Shown piece by piece: positions 17,218-25,827 of a stretch of DNA of 64,000 nucleotides (the first letter of the stretch is position 1; each line of letters opens with the position of its first letter). The stretch comes from Microbacterium testaceum. Its GTDB lineage: Bacteria; Actinomycetota; Actinomycetes; Actinomycetales; Microbacteriaceae. The translations under genes and the position numbers were made by a program. The DNA lies in the NCBI RefSeq assembly GCF_003075375.1, contig NZ_QDFT01000002.1, forward strand, positions 112,816-176,815, in the 5' to 3' direction. Below the pieces are notes generated by a model, which searched no databases, was not told the origin of the DNA, and saw only the letters and a list, made by a program, of their open reading frames with translations.

Positions 17218-18165
17218 TCACGCACCCTCGGTCGCCCGTCGGAGCCGACGCAGCGGGGTGGCCGCCCGCTTCATCCGACGGCCGGCGTAGGGCACTCCGC
17301 CGCCCACGCGCAGCGCCGCAGCGATCCAGCTCGTCACCGCACGCTCGGCGACCCAGAGGGGAGCCCACAGGGCGGCGGACGGGGAGAAGACGTGGCGACC
17401 GTGGTCGCGGCGTCGCCCGATCTCGGCGGCGACGATGCTCGCGCCGAAGAGGAGACACAGGATGCCGGGCCGGCGCCGCAGCGCGAACATCGCCGGTGCG
17501 AGGGCGAGCTCTCCCCCCATCCGCATCGGCTGGGCGAGGCTGTCGTACGCCTGGCGGACGCGCTGACCGAGGAACTGCCGTGCCGTCGGGGGCCGGCGCG
17601 GGACGAACAGGTCGGGCCGGCGGCGCACTCGACCGCCGCGTGCGCGGACCGTCCGTTCCATCTCGAGGTTCTCGAAGAGGGTCTCCTCGTCGTACCCGCC
17701 CGCGAGGATCGACCGGCGCACCGCGTACGTCCCCGGGTAGTCGTTTCGCGCGCAGCGGTTCACGAGAGACCTCGCGGTGTCCCAGCGGGCATGCCACGGA
17801 CCCGGAACGAAGACGTTCTGCGGAACGACGAGATCGGCATCCCGCAATCCCGACACGAGCGCGATGAGGCTGGACCTGTCGTGGCGCACGTCGTCGTCGG
17901 CGATGACGACCCGTTCATGCCGGGCCAGGGCGAGACCGCTGACCACGCCGCACGCTTTGCCGTTGCCCCGGCGCGACGCGGGAGCGACCTGGCGTACCCG
18001 CGGGGGAAAGGCCGCGGCGTGCGCGGCGAACCGGGCCTGCTCGGAGCCGTCCACGACCGTCACGTCGATCCAGCGCACGACCACTTCGAGGTACGACGCG
18101 AGATCGTCGAGGTCGTGGTCGTCGTCCCAGCGCAGCGGCAGGACGTATTCGGCGTCCAGGCGCAT
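17218..18165 (-). CDS. glycosyltransferase family 2-like protein
   Basis: A 315-residue protein with a GT-A fold: an N-terminal nucleotide-binding region (LPLRWDDDHDLDDLASYLE), the metal-binding DXD equivalent IADDDVRHD near residue 88, and an acceptor segment with NDYPGTYAVRRSILAGGYDEETLFENLEMER. The last 90 residues include one or two hydrophobic segments (FALRRRPGILCLLFGASIVAAE) that would place it at the membrane. Sugar donor and acceptor are unknown. GGAGTCGGAG precedes the ATG. The CDGSH gene stops 13 bases upstream, so it probably ends an operon with the two iron proteins. Confidence 0.85.
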   Translation of the reverse strand: MRLDAEYVLPLRWDDDHDLDDLASYLEVVVRWIDVTVVDGSEQARFAAHAAAFPPRVRQVAPASRRGNGKACGVVSGLALARHERVVIADDDVRHDRSSLIALVSGLRDADLVVPQNVFVPGPWHARWDTARSLVNRCARNDYPGTYAVRRSILAGGYDEETLFENLEMERTVRARGGRVRRRPDLFVPRRPPTARQFLGQRVRQAYDSLAQPMRMGGELALAPAMFALRRRPGILCLLFGASIVAAEIGRRRDHGRHVFSPSAALWAPLWVAERAVTSWIAAALRVGGGVPYAGRRMKRAATPLRRLRRATEGA

Positions 18166-18177
18166 CGCTCCGACTCC

Positions 18178-18378
18178 TCAGGCATCCGTGCGGAAACCCG
18201 ACGCCTTGTGGCTCCCGTCGCACAGCGGCTTGATCGTCGACAGTCCGCACCGGCACAGGGCGACCGTCCGGCGGGCGCGCGGCAGCTCGGCGCCGTCGTC
18301 GATCACGACGCGCGCGGCGCCGCGTAGCAGGAGGGGACCGTCGGGGTACGCGGTCACGGTCACCCGGTCGTCGCTCAT
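18178..18378 (-). CDS. CDGSH iron-sulfur domain protein
   Basis: A 66-residue protein with the complete 2Fe-2S ligand motif of the CDGSH/mitoNEET family, CRCGLSTIKPLCDGSHK near residues 42-58 (three Cys, one His). The N-terminal half is a short beta strand region. Family role: small redox or cluster-transfer protein. Its ATG overlaps the stop of the upstream iron-containing redox enzyme gene by ATGA, so the two are translationally coupled and probably act together. Confidence 0.93.
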   Translation of the reverse strand: MSDDRVTVTAYPDGPLLLRGAARVVIDDGAELPRARRTVALCRCGLSTIKPLCDGSHKASGFRTDA

Positions 18379-19445
18379 CGCTCGTCCTCGGTGCGCAGCG
18401 ACGACTGCCCGCGCGACCAGCGGTCGAGCATGTGCCGCCCGACGCGGTCGTCGACCTCGAGGCAGGCCGCGGCTCCGAAGACGATGTCGGCGAGCAGGTC
18501 GGGCCTGTCCTCGGCGAGGGCTCCCGCCAGATCGCGGCCGGCGATCTGCTCGTGCACGGCGTCGGCTTCGACGTGCTCGTCGAAGTACTCGCAGACGTCG
18601 TCGCCGAAACCGAGGCGCCGCAGCCCCTCGGCGTAGAGACGGTTCGGGATCGACGAGGTCATCTCGAAGGCGGCGAGGTGGCCCACGATCGCGCCCACGA
18701 GTCGGCGGTTGAGCCCGAACATCGACATCGTGTTGTGCGACGCCAGCGTGACGGCGGGCACGTCGTCGATGTAGGCGCCGTAGGTGTCGGTGAGGCCGGC
18801 GGAGCGCACCGCCCGCGCGAAGAGGGCCGCGTGCATCCGCTCGGGTCGGCCGGCGCCGTACTCGTCGGACTGGATCTCGACGAGGGCGGCCTTGGGGCGG
18901 CCGGTGAGGCGGGGGATCGCCCACGAGTGCGGGTCGGCCTCGCGCAGCGTGTACACGGTGCGGTGCACGAGGAATTCGTGCGCCTGCTCGACGGTCGCCT
19001 TGCGCGCGAGATGCCGCGACAGGCTCGGACCGCCCTCGGCGCCGGTCATCGCGAAGAGCGCGCGGGCCACGGCATCCGCTGTCGCGGCGGGCAGTTCGGG
19101 CAGGCTCACGCTCCGCCGCAGCGACGCTTCGAAGGCGTCCTCGAGGATCCGGCGAGTGGCGATCAGAGCGGGGTCCCACTCGAGGTCGGCGCGCAGGGCG
19201 CGGAAGGAGCCGTAGGCCGAGGCGTACAGCGCGAAGAGGGCGAGCTGCAGGTCGTCGTCGCGCTCGATGTCGGCGGATGCCAGGACGGCGGCGTCGGCGA
19301 GGCCGGTGTGTCCCGAGGGGGTGCCGTCGACCAGGTGCTCCAGGACCGCCGCGCTGACCGGCCCCCGAGGGGTGAACGGCAGGCCTCGCGGGTCGGCCTC
19401 ATCAGCGGGCGCGGCGGGGACGGGGGAGATCAGAGTGGGGGGCAC
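18375..19445 (-). CDS. iron-containing redox enzyme (haem-oxygenase-like diiron fold)
   Basis: A protein of about 356 residues of the iron-containing redox enzyme family, an all-helical haem-oxygenase-like diiron group. Visible ligand-type motifs are EIQSDEYGAGRPERMHAALF (E...E..H) in the middle and FFDEHVEADAVHE-like YFDEHVEADAVHE near residue 290. The start is uncertain: a GTG at 19445 (reading VPPTLISPV) fits homologous length, with a TGTCAAGGG box 46 bases upstream, but the ribosome site is weak, and the frame stays open to 19670. It is coupled by ATGA to the CDGSH gene and divergent from Mn catalase. Reaction unknown. Confidence 0.82.
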   Translation of the reverse strand: MPPTLISPVPAAPADEADPRGLPFTPRGPVSAAVLEHLVDGTPSGHTGLADAAVLASADIERDDDLQLALFALYASAYGSFRALRADLEWDPALIATRRILEDAFEASLRRSVSLPELPAATADAVARALFAMTGAEGGPSLSRHLARKATVEQAHEFLVHRTVYTLREADPHSWAIPRLTGRPKAALVEIQSDEYGAGRPERMHAALFARAVRSAGLTDTYGAYIDDVPAVTLASHNTMSMFGLNRRLVGAIVGHLAAFEMTSSIPNRLYAEGLRRLGFGDDVCEYFDEHVEADAVHEQIAGRDLAGALAEDRPDLLADIVFGAAACLEVDDRVGRHMLDRWSRGQSSLRTEDER

Positions 19446-19695
19446 CCGGGAACTGTGCGTCGGAAACGCGGGGGATGCCGAGGCCCTTGACAATCCGGCC
19501 GGGATCGCGAGGAGGCCGCGCGGGTGGGAGCGTTCTCTCCGGGGCCCGGCGTCAGGGGCGGGCGCGCGATTGTGCCCGAAGGGTCTGCACCCCACAACCC
19601 CCGTGCCAGACCCCCCGGCGCCGCCGTTGCGTGGGCCTCGAGGCGTTCCCGCGGTCGACCGACCGCTCATCCCCGGGGCGCGACGAGGAGAGACG
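19446..19695. promoter_or_regulatory. divergent intergenic region between redox enzyme and Mn catalase genes
   Basis: About 250 bases. It contains a TTGACA/TGTCAA box at about 19490-19496, readable as TTGACA towards the catalase or TGTCAAG towards the redox enzyme, and GAGGAGA before the catalase ATG. No clear dyad operator was found. Confidence 0.4.
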
Positions 19696-20577
19696 ATGTA
19701 CTTCCACCGGCAGGAACTTCAGCACGCGGCCACCCCCGAGAAGCCCGACGCGGTCTACGCCCGAAAGCTGCAGGAAGTGCTCGGCGGCCAGTACGGCGAG
19801 ATCACCGTCGCCCTGCAGTACCAGTTCCAGGCGTGGAACATGCACATCCCGGGCAAGTACCGCGACCTGGTCTTCGGCATCGGCGCGGAGGAGATGGGCC
19901 ACGTCGAGATGCTCGCCGTGATGATCGCCCAGCTGCTCGAGAAGGCGCCGCTCGGCATCACCGAGGACGCCGTGCAGAGCGACCCCACGGTGGCCGCGGT
20001 GATCGGCGGAACCGACATCCAGCACGGGATCGTCGCCGGGGCCGGCGCGCGCCCCGTCGATTCGAACGGCAACCCCTGGCAGGGGAGCTTCATCACCGCG
20101 AGCGGCAACCTGCTCGCCGACTTCACGGCCAACGCCAACGCCGAGATGCAGGGCCGCGTGCAGGTCGCACGGTTGTACCACCAGACGGACGACCACGGGG
20201 TGAAGGACCTGCTGGCCTTCCTGCTGGCTCGCGACACGATGCACCAGAACCAGTGGATGGCCGCCGCCGCCGAGCTGCAGGCCGAGGGGCTCGAGAAGCT
20301 GCCGGTGCCCAGCAACTTCCCGCTCGACAAGGAGGACCGCGACGTGGCGTACCAGTACATCAACTTCAGCGACGGGGCGAAGGCCGGCGACGGCACCTGG
20401 GCGTCGGGGCCGACGCCCGACGGGAAGGGTGAGTTCAGCTACCTGCCCGAGCCCCCGGCCGGGGTGCCCATGCCGCCGCCCACCCACCCCGATGCGCGGT
20501 TCTACGGCACGACCGAGGTGCCCAACACGGTCGAGAAGCTCGCCGGGCGCGCCCAGGACGCGCTGCACAAGGAATGA
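19696..20577 (+). CDS. manganese catalase
   Basis: A 293-residue dimanganese catalase. The four-helix bundle ligands are visible: E in QYGEITVALQYQFQ (near residue 36), E and H in GAEEMGHVEML (near 66-72), E in NANAEMQGRV (near 150) and H in RDTMHQNQW (near 182). The C-terminal Pro-rich tail is typical of this family. It disproportionates H2O2 in the cytoplasm without haem. The start follows GAGGAGA by 5 bases. It is coupled to the DUF2231 gene by ATGA and divergent from the diiron-like enzyme, making a peroxide-defence locus. Confidence 0.95.
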   Translation: MYFHRQELQHAATPEKPDAVYARKLQEVLGGQYGEITVALQYQFQAWNMHIPGKYRDLVFGIGAEEMGHVEMLAVMIAQLLEKAPLGITEDAVQSDPTVAAVIGGTDIQHGIVAGAGARPVDSNGNPWQGSFITASGNLLADFTANANAEMQGRVQVARLYHQTDDHGVKDLLAFLLARDTMHQNQWMAAAAELQAEGLEKLPVPSNFPLDKEDRDVAYQYINFSDGAKAGDGTWASGPTPDGKGEFSYLPEPPAGVPMPPPTHPDARFYGTTEVPNTVEKLAGRAQDALHKE

Positions 20578-21134
20578 GCGGCGTCGAGGCGGCGGTGCCC
20601 GGGCCGCAGACCGCGCAGCGCTCGGGCGCGAGCTTTCCCACGATGCGCAGCGCCAAGGTGCCGCGCTCGATCGTGGCCGGCCCGTACGGCCACCCCTTCC
20701 ACCCGGTGGCGGTGACCGTCCCGATCGGTGCGTGGTCGTCGAGCTTGGTGTTCGATCTGCTGGCGCTGGCCCGCGACGATCCGCGGGCCTTCGCGACGGG
20801 CTCGCGGTGGCTCGTCGCGATCGGCCTCGGCGGAGCGGTCGGCGCGTCCGTCCTCGGTCTGCTCGATCTCTCGCGCATTCCGAAGGGCACCCCCGCGCGA
20901 CGCACGGCGCTGGTGCACCTCGCCCTCAACGTCACCGCGATGGCCCTGTTCTCGGTCGGACTGGTCGTGCGCCTGCTCGACCTGGGCCGCGTACCGCTCG
21001 TCGCCTTCGCCCTGAGCGTCGTGGCATCCGCGGGACTCGGGGTCTCGGGGTGGCTCGGCGGCAAGCTGGCGTACCGCTGGGGCGTGCGCGTCGCCGACGA
21101 GAACACCCAGCGCGAGGGGTTCGAGACGGCCTGA
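20574..21134 (+). CDS. DUF2231 integral membrane protein
   Basis: A 186-residue protein with an N-terminal hydrophilic segment of about 35 residues, the GHPFHPVAVTVPIGAW signature of DUF2231, and four predicted membrane helices (near 45-65, 78-98, 110-130, 135-157). Family members resemble small cytochrome b-type membrane subunits; the His pair in GHPFHP could bind a cofactor (inference). Its ATG overlaps the Mn catalase stop by four bases, so the two proteins are produced together. Confidence 0.85.
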   Translation: MSGVEAAVPGPQTAQRSGASFPTMRSAKVPRSIVAGPYGHPFHPVAVTVPIGAWSSSLVFDLLALARDDPRAFATGSRWLVAIGLGGAVGASVLGLLDLSRIPKGTPARRTALVHLALNVTAMALFSVGLVVRLLDLGRVPLVAFALSVVASAGLGVSGWLGGKLAYRWGVRVADENTQREGFETA

Positions 21135-21147
21135 TCGGCCGGGGTCG

Positions 21148-22041
21148 TCAGCGGGGTCGGCGCAGGGGAACGCGCGCCCAGCCGCCGCTGACGGCCCCCT
21201 CGTCATGGTGGGCGCCGAGCACGGCACCGGTGGTCGTGGGCGCGGGACGACGGCGCAGGCCGAGCGATCGCTGCAGGGCGCGGATGAACCGGTCGAACAC
21301 GCGCGGCGCGAGGACGCGCAGCGGGCGGGTGACGAATTGCGCCGCCCCCACCCCCACCTCGAGGCGCCGGCCCCGGACCACCCTCTCGATCGCCCGGGCG
21401 ACGCGCTCCGCCGAGACCACCGGCGGCAGGGGGAAGGGCGTCCGCCCCGTCGCGTTCGCGGCGCGACGGTAGATCGGGGTGTCGATGCTCGCGGGGAGCA
21501 CGATCTTGACCCGGATGCCGCGGTGCCCGAGCATCTCCTGCCGCAGCGATCGCGCGAAGCCGAGCAGACCGTGCTTGGCGGCGACGTACGACGAGACGTA
21601 GGGACCCGCCACCTGCGAGTACAGCGATCCGACGAAGACGATCGTGCCGCCCCCGCCGACCCGGAAGTACGGGACCACGGCCCGCGCGGCGCGCATGTGC
21701 CCCACGAGGTTGGTCTCGATGACGCGGTCGCGCACGGCATCCGGGGTGTCCTCCACCGACCCGTACGAGAACACCGAGGCCGAGCCGATCCACACGTCGA
21801 TGCGGCCGAAGCGTTCGACCGCGGCGTCCGCTGCGCGCTGCGGGCCGTCGGGCTCGGCGAGGTCGACGCTGACCGTGTGCACCTCGGCGCCGGCCGCACG
21901 GCAGTCGGCCGCCGCCGAGGCGAGGGCGACCTCGTCGCGGGCGACCAGCACGAGGCGCGCGCCGCGTCGCGCGAAGCGCAGGGCCGTCGCCCGGCCGATA
22001 CCGCGGGATCCTCCGGTGACGACGACGACCTGCTGCGGCAT
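21148..22041 (-). CDS. SDR family NAD(P)-dependent oxidoreductase
   Basis: A 297-residue short-chain dehydrogenase. Cofactor motif TGGSRGIG at residues 9-16, catalytic S139, Y152 and K156 (SYVAAK). The usual NNAG at the end of the fourth strand is replaced by GSAS (residues 87-90). A C-terminal extension of about 70 residues (RRLEVGVGAAQFVTRPL onwards) may contact the membrane, as in the DUF4166/retinol-dehydrogenase-like group. Substrate unknown. GAGGAGCT precedes the ATG. Its promoter region carries GTCAACCCCC-N-CCTAACGT, the signature shared with dps. Confidence 0.9.
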   Translation of the reverse strand: MPQQVVVVTGGSRGIGRATALRFARRGARLVLVARDEVALASAAADCRAAGAEVHTVSVDLAEPDGPQRAADAAVERFGRIDVWIGSASVFSYGSVEDTPDAVRDRVIETNLVGHMRAARAVVPYFRVGGGGTIVFVGSLYSQVAGPYVSSYVAAKHGLLGFARSLRQEMLGHRGIRVKIVLPASIDTPIYRRAANATGRTPFPLPPVVSAERVARAIERVVRGRRLEVGVGAAQFVTRPLRVLAPRVFDRFIRALQRSLGLRRRPAPTTTGAVLGAHHDEGAVSGGWARVPLRRPR

Positions 22042-22088
22042 GGGAGCTCCTCGGGTGGGGTGCGGGCGGATGCCGCGCCTGCGGGGAG

Positions 22089-22125
22089 ACGTTAGGCCCG
22101 GCCGGCCGGAACGCCGCGGGGGTTG
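22089..22125 (-). promoter_or_regulatory. bipartite promoter signature upstream of the SDR gene
   Basis: On the minus strand CAACCC (22125-22120, within GTCAACCCCC), 25 bases, then TAACGT (22094-22089), 48 bases before the ATG at 22041. This is the fourth exact match to the signature in the window. Confidence 0.55.
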
Positions 22126-22274
22126 ACGCCGCTCCGGCGGCGCGCGGGGGTGCCGGCGCCGACCGCCTCGCACCCGGTGGACCGTGGCGGCGGAGCGGAC
22201 GCGCGCGATAGCCCCCGTCGACGGGTCCCGCAACCCCGTCGCCCCGACGACCGCCCCGACCGGAGGGTGGCGCC

Positions 22275-23051
22275 ATGACGCCCCGTGAGACCGCCTCCGC
22301 CGGACGCACGACCGACGGCATCCGCGAGGTCGCCGAGGGGGTCGTCATGATCACCCGCGCCGAGACGAACAGCTATCTCGTCGCCACGGACGAGGGGATC
22401 GTCCTGATCGACGCGGGTCTTCCACGCAGCTGGCCGCTGCTCGAACGCGCGCTCGCCACCTTCGGATCCCTCCCCGACGACCTGGCGGGGGTGCTGTTGA
22501 CGCACGGGCACTTCGACCACGTCGGCACCCTGGAGCGGCTGCAGCGCGAGCACCACGTCCCCATCCACGTGCACGCGGCGGACGTCGAGCTCGTCCGCCA
22601 TCCCTACCGCTACGACCGCGAGGCGAGTCGGGGACTGTATCCGATCGTCCATCCGGGTGGCATCCCGATCCTGTTGCGGATGACGCTCGCCGGCGCCCTC
22701 GCGGTGCGCGGGGTCGACGCGCGCGGCGACATCGTGCCCGGTCGACCCACTCGCGGGGGGCTCGTCCCGCTGGCCACTCCGGGACACACCCACGGCCACG
22801 TCGCCTTCCACCATCCCGACCGGGGACTGCTCTTCACGGGTGACGCGCTGGTCACCCTCGACCCCTACACCGGACGCGCCGGTCCGCAGATCGTCGCCCG
22901 CGCGGCCACCGCCGACAGCGCGGAAGCCCTCGCCACCCTCACCCCGCTGACCGCCACCGGCGCCCCCGTCGTGCTGCCCGGGCACGGTGCGGCGTGGACG
23001 CGCGGCATCCATCGAGCCGTCGCCCTCGCGCTCGCCGCGGGTGCCCACTGA
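22275..23051 (+). CDS. MBL fold metallo-hydrolase
   Basis: A 258-residue metallo-beta-lactamase-fold hydrolase. The metal motif THGHFDH is at residues 76-82 (H77, H79, D81, H82), with the next ligands in TPGHTHGHV (near 177) and FTGDAL (D near 198), and a final His in LPGHGAAW. Glyoxalase II-type hydrolases share this pattern; the substrate is unknown. CCGGAGGG lies before the ATG. The UbiA gene follows 36 bases downstream with its own -10 box, so they may be separate units. Confidence 0.88.
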   Translation: MTPRETASAGRTTDGIREVAEGVVMITRAETNSYLVATDEGIVLIDAGLPRSWPLLERALATFGSLPDDLAGVLLTHGHFDHVGTLERLQREHHVPIHVHAADVELVRHPYRYDREASRGLYPIVHPGGIPILLRMTLAGALAVRGVDARGDIVPGRPTRGGLVPLATPGHTHGHVAFHHPDRGLLFTGDALVTLDPYTGRAGPQIVARAATADSAEALATLTPLTATGAPVVLPGHGAAWTRGIHRAVALALAAGAH

Positions 23052-23087
23052 CCTCTCGCGATGCCCGGGCGCGGTAGCGTCGTCGGC

Positions 23088-23915
23088 GTGACGGATGCCG
23101 CGAATCAGACGTCGGCGATCCGTGCGCTGTGGGGCGCGACGCATCCCGGACCGACGCTCGTGGTGACGGTGCTCTCGCTCGCGCTCGGCCTCGCGGCGGG
23201 GGTCGAACCGGCGCGGCTGGTCCTGCTGGTGATCGCCGTCTTCGCCGGACAGGTGTCGGTGGGCCTGTCGAACGACGCGATCGACGGGGCACGGGACGCC
23301 GCCGTCGGGCGCACCGACAAGCCCATCGCCGGGGGCGCCGTGTCGCCCGAACGCGCCCTGGGTGTCGCGATCGGCGCCGTCGTCGTCGCCCTCGGGCTGT
23401 CGCTGCCGCTCGGACCGGGCCTGCTCGCCGCCCACGCCATCGCGCTCGCGTCGGCGTGGGCGTACAACGCGGGTCTGAAGTCGACGCCGTTCTCGATCGC
23501 GCCGTTCCTGCTGAGCTTCGGGCTGTTCCCCTCGTTCGCGACGCTGTCGTCCGGGATGCCGGTGCTCGCCGCCCCGTGGGCGACGCTCGCGGGCGCCGCG
23601 CTGGGCGCCGCCGTGCACCTGACCAACGTCGTGCGCGACCTCGACGACGATCGCCGCACCGGCGTGCGGGGACTGCCGCACCGCCTGGGGGCGCGGGTGT
23701 CCGTGCTCGTCGCCGCGGCCGGGATCGTCGTGGGTGCGCTGGCCGTGCTGCTCGGGTCGGGGGTCACGGTGAGCGGCCTCGCGTTCTTCGCCGCGGTGGT
23801 CGCGGTCGCCGTGGTCACCGCCGTGCTGGTGGGGGTGCGGCCGCCGGGCCGCGCGGTGTTCCAGCTGACGATGCTCGCGGCGCTGCTGTTGGCGGCGCAG
23901 CTCGTCGTCGCCTGA
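23088..23915 (+). CDS. UbiA family prenyltransferase
   Basis: A 275-residue integral membrane prenyltransferase with eight or nine hydrophobic segments. The first Asp-rich prenyl-diphosphate site reads SNDAIDGARD (residues 61-70, N62, D63, D66, D70) and the second is in NVVRDLDDD near residue 185. It attaches an isoprenoid chain to an aromatic or sugar acceptor at the membrane. The GTG at 23088 is preferred over the ATG at 23061 because a TAGCGT -10 box ends 7 bases before it (leaderless). It converges on the FAD oxidoreductase/methyltransferase/type III PKS operon, and by context would prenylate their product. Confidence 0.87.
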   Translation: MTDAANQTSAIRALWGATHPGPTLVVTVLSLALGLAAGVEPARLVLLVIAVFAGQVSVGLSNDAIDGARDAAVGRTDKPIAGGAVSPERALGVAIGAVVVALGLSLPLGPGLLAAHAIALASAWAYNAGLKSTPFSIAPFLLSFGLFPSFATLSSGMPVLAAPWATLAGAALGAAVHLTNVVRDLDDDRRTGVRGLPHRLGARVSVLVAAAGIVVGALAVLLGSGVTVSGLAFFAAVVAVAVVTAVLVGVRPPGRAVFQLTMLAALLLAAQLVVA

Positions 23916-23981
23916 GCCGGCGGTCGCGCCCGCCGAGGGCCGTGGCGCCGGGAGACCGCGGTTCCGAGCCGGGCCGCGCGG

Positions 23982-25094
23982 TCAGGTGCCGCGCGCGGCG
24001 CGGTCCAGACGCATCGCGTAGGCCCGCGTGAACCCCGCGCCCCCGGCCCCGCGCAGCACGGCGCGCAGCGCCGCCGACCGCGCACGGTGAGCGGCCGGAG
24101 CCGCGGCCCGGCCGAGCAGCGTGTTGAGGAACGCCAGGCGCGCGGCGTGCCGGGCCGAGGCCAGGCGATCCCGCTCCCAGCCCGCGAGGGGGGTGTCGTC
24201 GCCCGCGCGCACCCACGGTGCGAGCAGCGGCGCGAGCGTCAGCGCGTCGAGCAGGCCGAGGTTCATCCCCTGCCCGCCGATGGGGCTCACCTCGTGGGCG
24301 GCGTCGCCGATCACCACGACCCGCCCGCGACGCAGGGCCGGGGCCACCGCGCGGCGGACGCCGAACGTCGAGGCCCCCGTGATGTCGACCTCGACCCCCG
24401 TGCGCGCGGCGACGGCTTCGCGCAGGAAGGCGTCGGCATCCGGGATCTCCGCGGCACCCGCCCAGGCGACGAGCCGTCGACGACCGTCCGGAAGGGGGAA
24501 CGACTCGACGACCCCGCCGCGCTCGAGGTGCACGCGGGCGATCGGGCCGCCCGGCGCCTCGACGTCGGCCATCGCGTACCGGTCGGGGTAGTGGTGCGTG
24601 CGCACCGCGCCGGGGCGGTAGACGAGCTCTCGTCCGGCCCACCCGGATGCCACGACCACCACGCTGGCGCGCAGCTCTTCGCCCGCCGCGGTCACGGCGC
24701 GGACGCCCGACCGCTCCTCGTGCAGCGCGGCGATGCGGATACCGTGCCGCACGGGAGGGGCGAGCGCGGTGAGCACCTCGAGGGTGTCGGACTGCGGCAG
24801 AGCGGCCACGTACGGATGCCGCGCGCGCAGCCGGTCGAAGCGGATCTCGGCCAGCACACGGCCGTCGGCTCGCGCCTCGCCGCGGCCGATGCGCACGGCG
24901 CGCGCGCGGATCCCGTCGGTGGCACCGCACGCCTCGAGCAGGGTCAGCGCGGGGGAGTGGATGCCGATGGCCCGCGTCCCGCCGCCCACGGCGTCCCGCC
25001 GGTCGACGATGTCGACATCCACCCCGCGCCTGCGCAGGTCGGCGGCCAGGGCCAGGCCCACGGGCCCCGCGCCGACGACGAGCACCTCAGGCAT
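23982..25094 (-). CDS. FAD-dependent oxidoreductase/monooxygenase of the type III PKS cluster
   Basis: A 370-residue PHBH-fold flavoprotein: GxGxxG dinucleotide motif in LVVGAGPVGLALA at the N-terminus and the second FAD motif GDAAHEVSPIGGQGMNLGLLDA near residue 270. It lacks the thioredoxin-like tail of phenol hydroxylases. Such enzymes hydroxylate or oxidise aromatic rings. The start is ATG 25094 or GTG 25103; either way it overlaps the end of the methyltransferase gene. Context suggests it acts on the resorcinol or pyrone made by the PKS, for example oxidising it toward a quinone (inference). Confidence 0.86.
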   Translation of the reverse strand: MPEVLVVGAGPVGLALAADLRRRGVDVDIVDRRDAVGGGTRAIGIHSPALTLLEACGATDGIRARAVRIGRGEARADGRVLAEIRFDRLRARHPYVAALPQSDTLEVLTALAPPVRHGIRIAALHEERSGVRAVTAAGEELRASVVVVASGWAGRELVYRPGAVRTHHYPDRYAMADVEAPGGPIARVHLERGGVVESFPLPDGRRRLVAWAGAAEIPDADAFLREAVAARTGVEVDITGASTFGVRRAVAPALRRGRVVVIGDAAHEVSPIGGQGMNLGLLDALTLAPLLAPWVRAGDDTPLAGWERDRLASARHAARLAFLNTLLGRAAAPAAHRARSAALRAVLRGAGGAGFTRAYAMRLDRAARGT

Positions 25095-25827
25095 CGCGGG
25101 CACCCCCCGGTGCGGGAGCGCCCGCCGCGCGTCCCCGCGCGACCGCGAGCACCCGGAACGGGGCGGGGGTCAGCACCCGCCACGGCGCGCCGAGGGCGGC
25201 CGCCAGTTCGGGGGCGCGATAGCTGCGGCGGATCGAGCGCAGGCCGTCGACCCGCAGGAACGTGCCGACCGAGAGCGGGGCGATGCCCACCGCGTACAGG
25301 GCGTAGGCGAGTCGTCCGCGCGCGATGTCGGCGTGCAGCACCGATCCGCGCGAGAGCGCCAGCGAATCGTCGGCGAAGGTGTCGAGCGCCCCGGCGTCCA
25401 GGTGGTGCAGCACGTGGTTCGACAGCACGAGGTCGAACGTCTCGCCGGCGGCGATGAGGTCGCCCGACCCCTGCGCCGTGAACCGCACGCCCGGGCGCGA
25501 GCGGACGCGCGCGGCGTCGAGGGCGCGGGGGTCGGGGTCGGCGCCCACCCACTCGACGTCGAGGCCGTCGCGTCGGGCGAGCCCCGCGAGGCGCGCGACG
25601 ACGTCGCCGCCCCCGCAGCCGAGGTCGAGCACGCGAGCGGGCCGGCCGAGGGCGCGCAGCTCGGGACGCACGTGCGAGCGATAGACGTGGCCCCACGCCG
25701 AGACGAGGCGGTTGACCACGTCGAACCGGCGGTACGTCGCGGCGAGGGCGCGGGGATCGCAGTGGGGGTCGTCCATCAGCTCGGTCAGCGCGGTGTCGCG
25801 CCGGTCCAGACCCGCCATCACGCTCAC
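25087..25827 (-). CDS. class I SAM-dependent methyltransferase of the type III PKS cluster
   Basis: A 246-residue methyltransferase with SAM motif I VLDLGCGGGDV near residue 80, an acidic motif II region (WVGADPDP) and a post-motif HHLD segment (NHVLHHLD). C-terminal residues include a membrane-facing-looking segment (ALYAVGIAPLSVGTFL). A GTG at 25827 overlaps the PKS stop by GTGA, so translation is coupled; an ATG at 25818 is the alternative. It probably O- or C-methylates the PKS-derived ring. Confidence 0.86.
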   Translation of the reverse strand: MSVMAGLDRRDTALTELMDDPHCDPRALAATYRRFDVVNRLVSAWGHVYRSHVRPELRALGRPARVLDLGCGGGDVVARLAGLARRDGLDVEWVGADPDPRALDAARVRSRPGVRFTAQGSGDLIAAGETFDLVLSNHVLHHLDAGALDTFADDSLALSRGSVLHADIARGRLAYALYAVGIAPLSVGTFLRVDGLRSIRRSYRAPELAAALGAPWRVLTPAPFRVLAVARGRAAGAPAPGGARDA

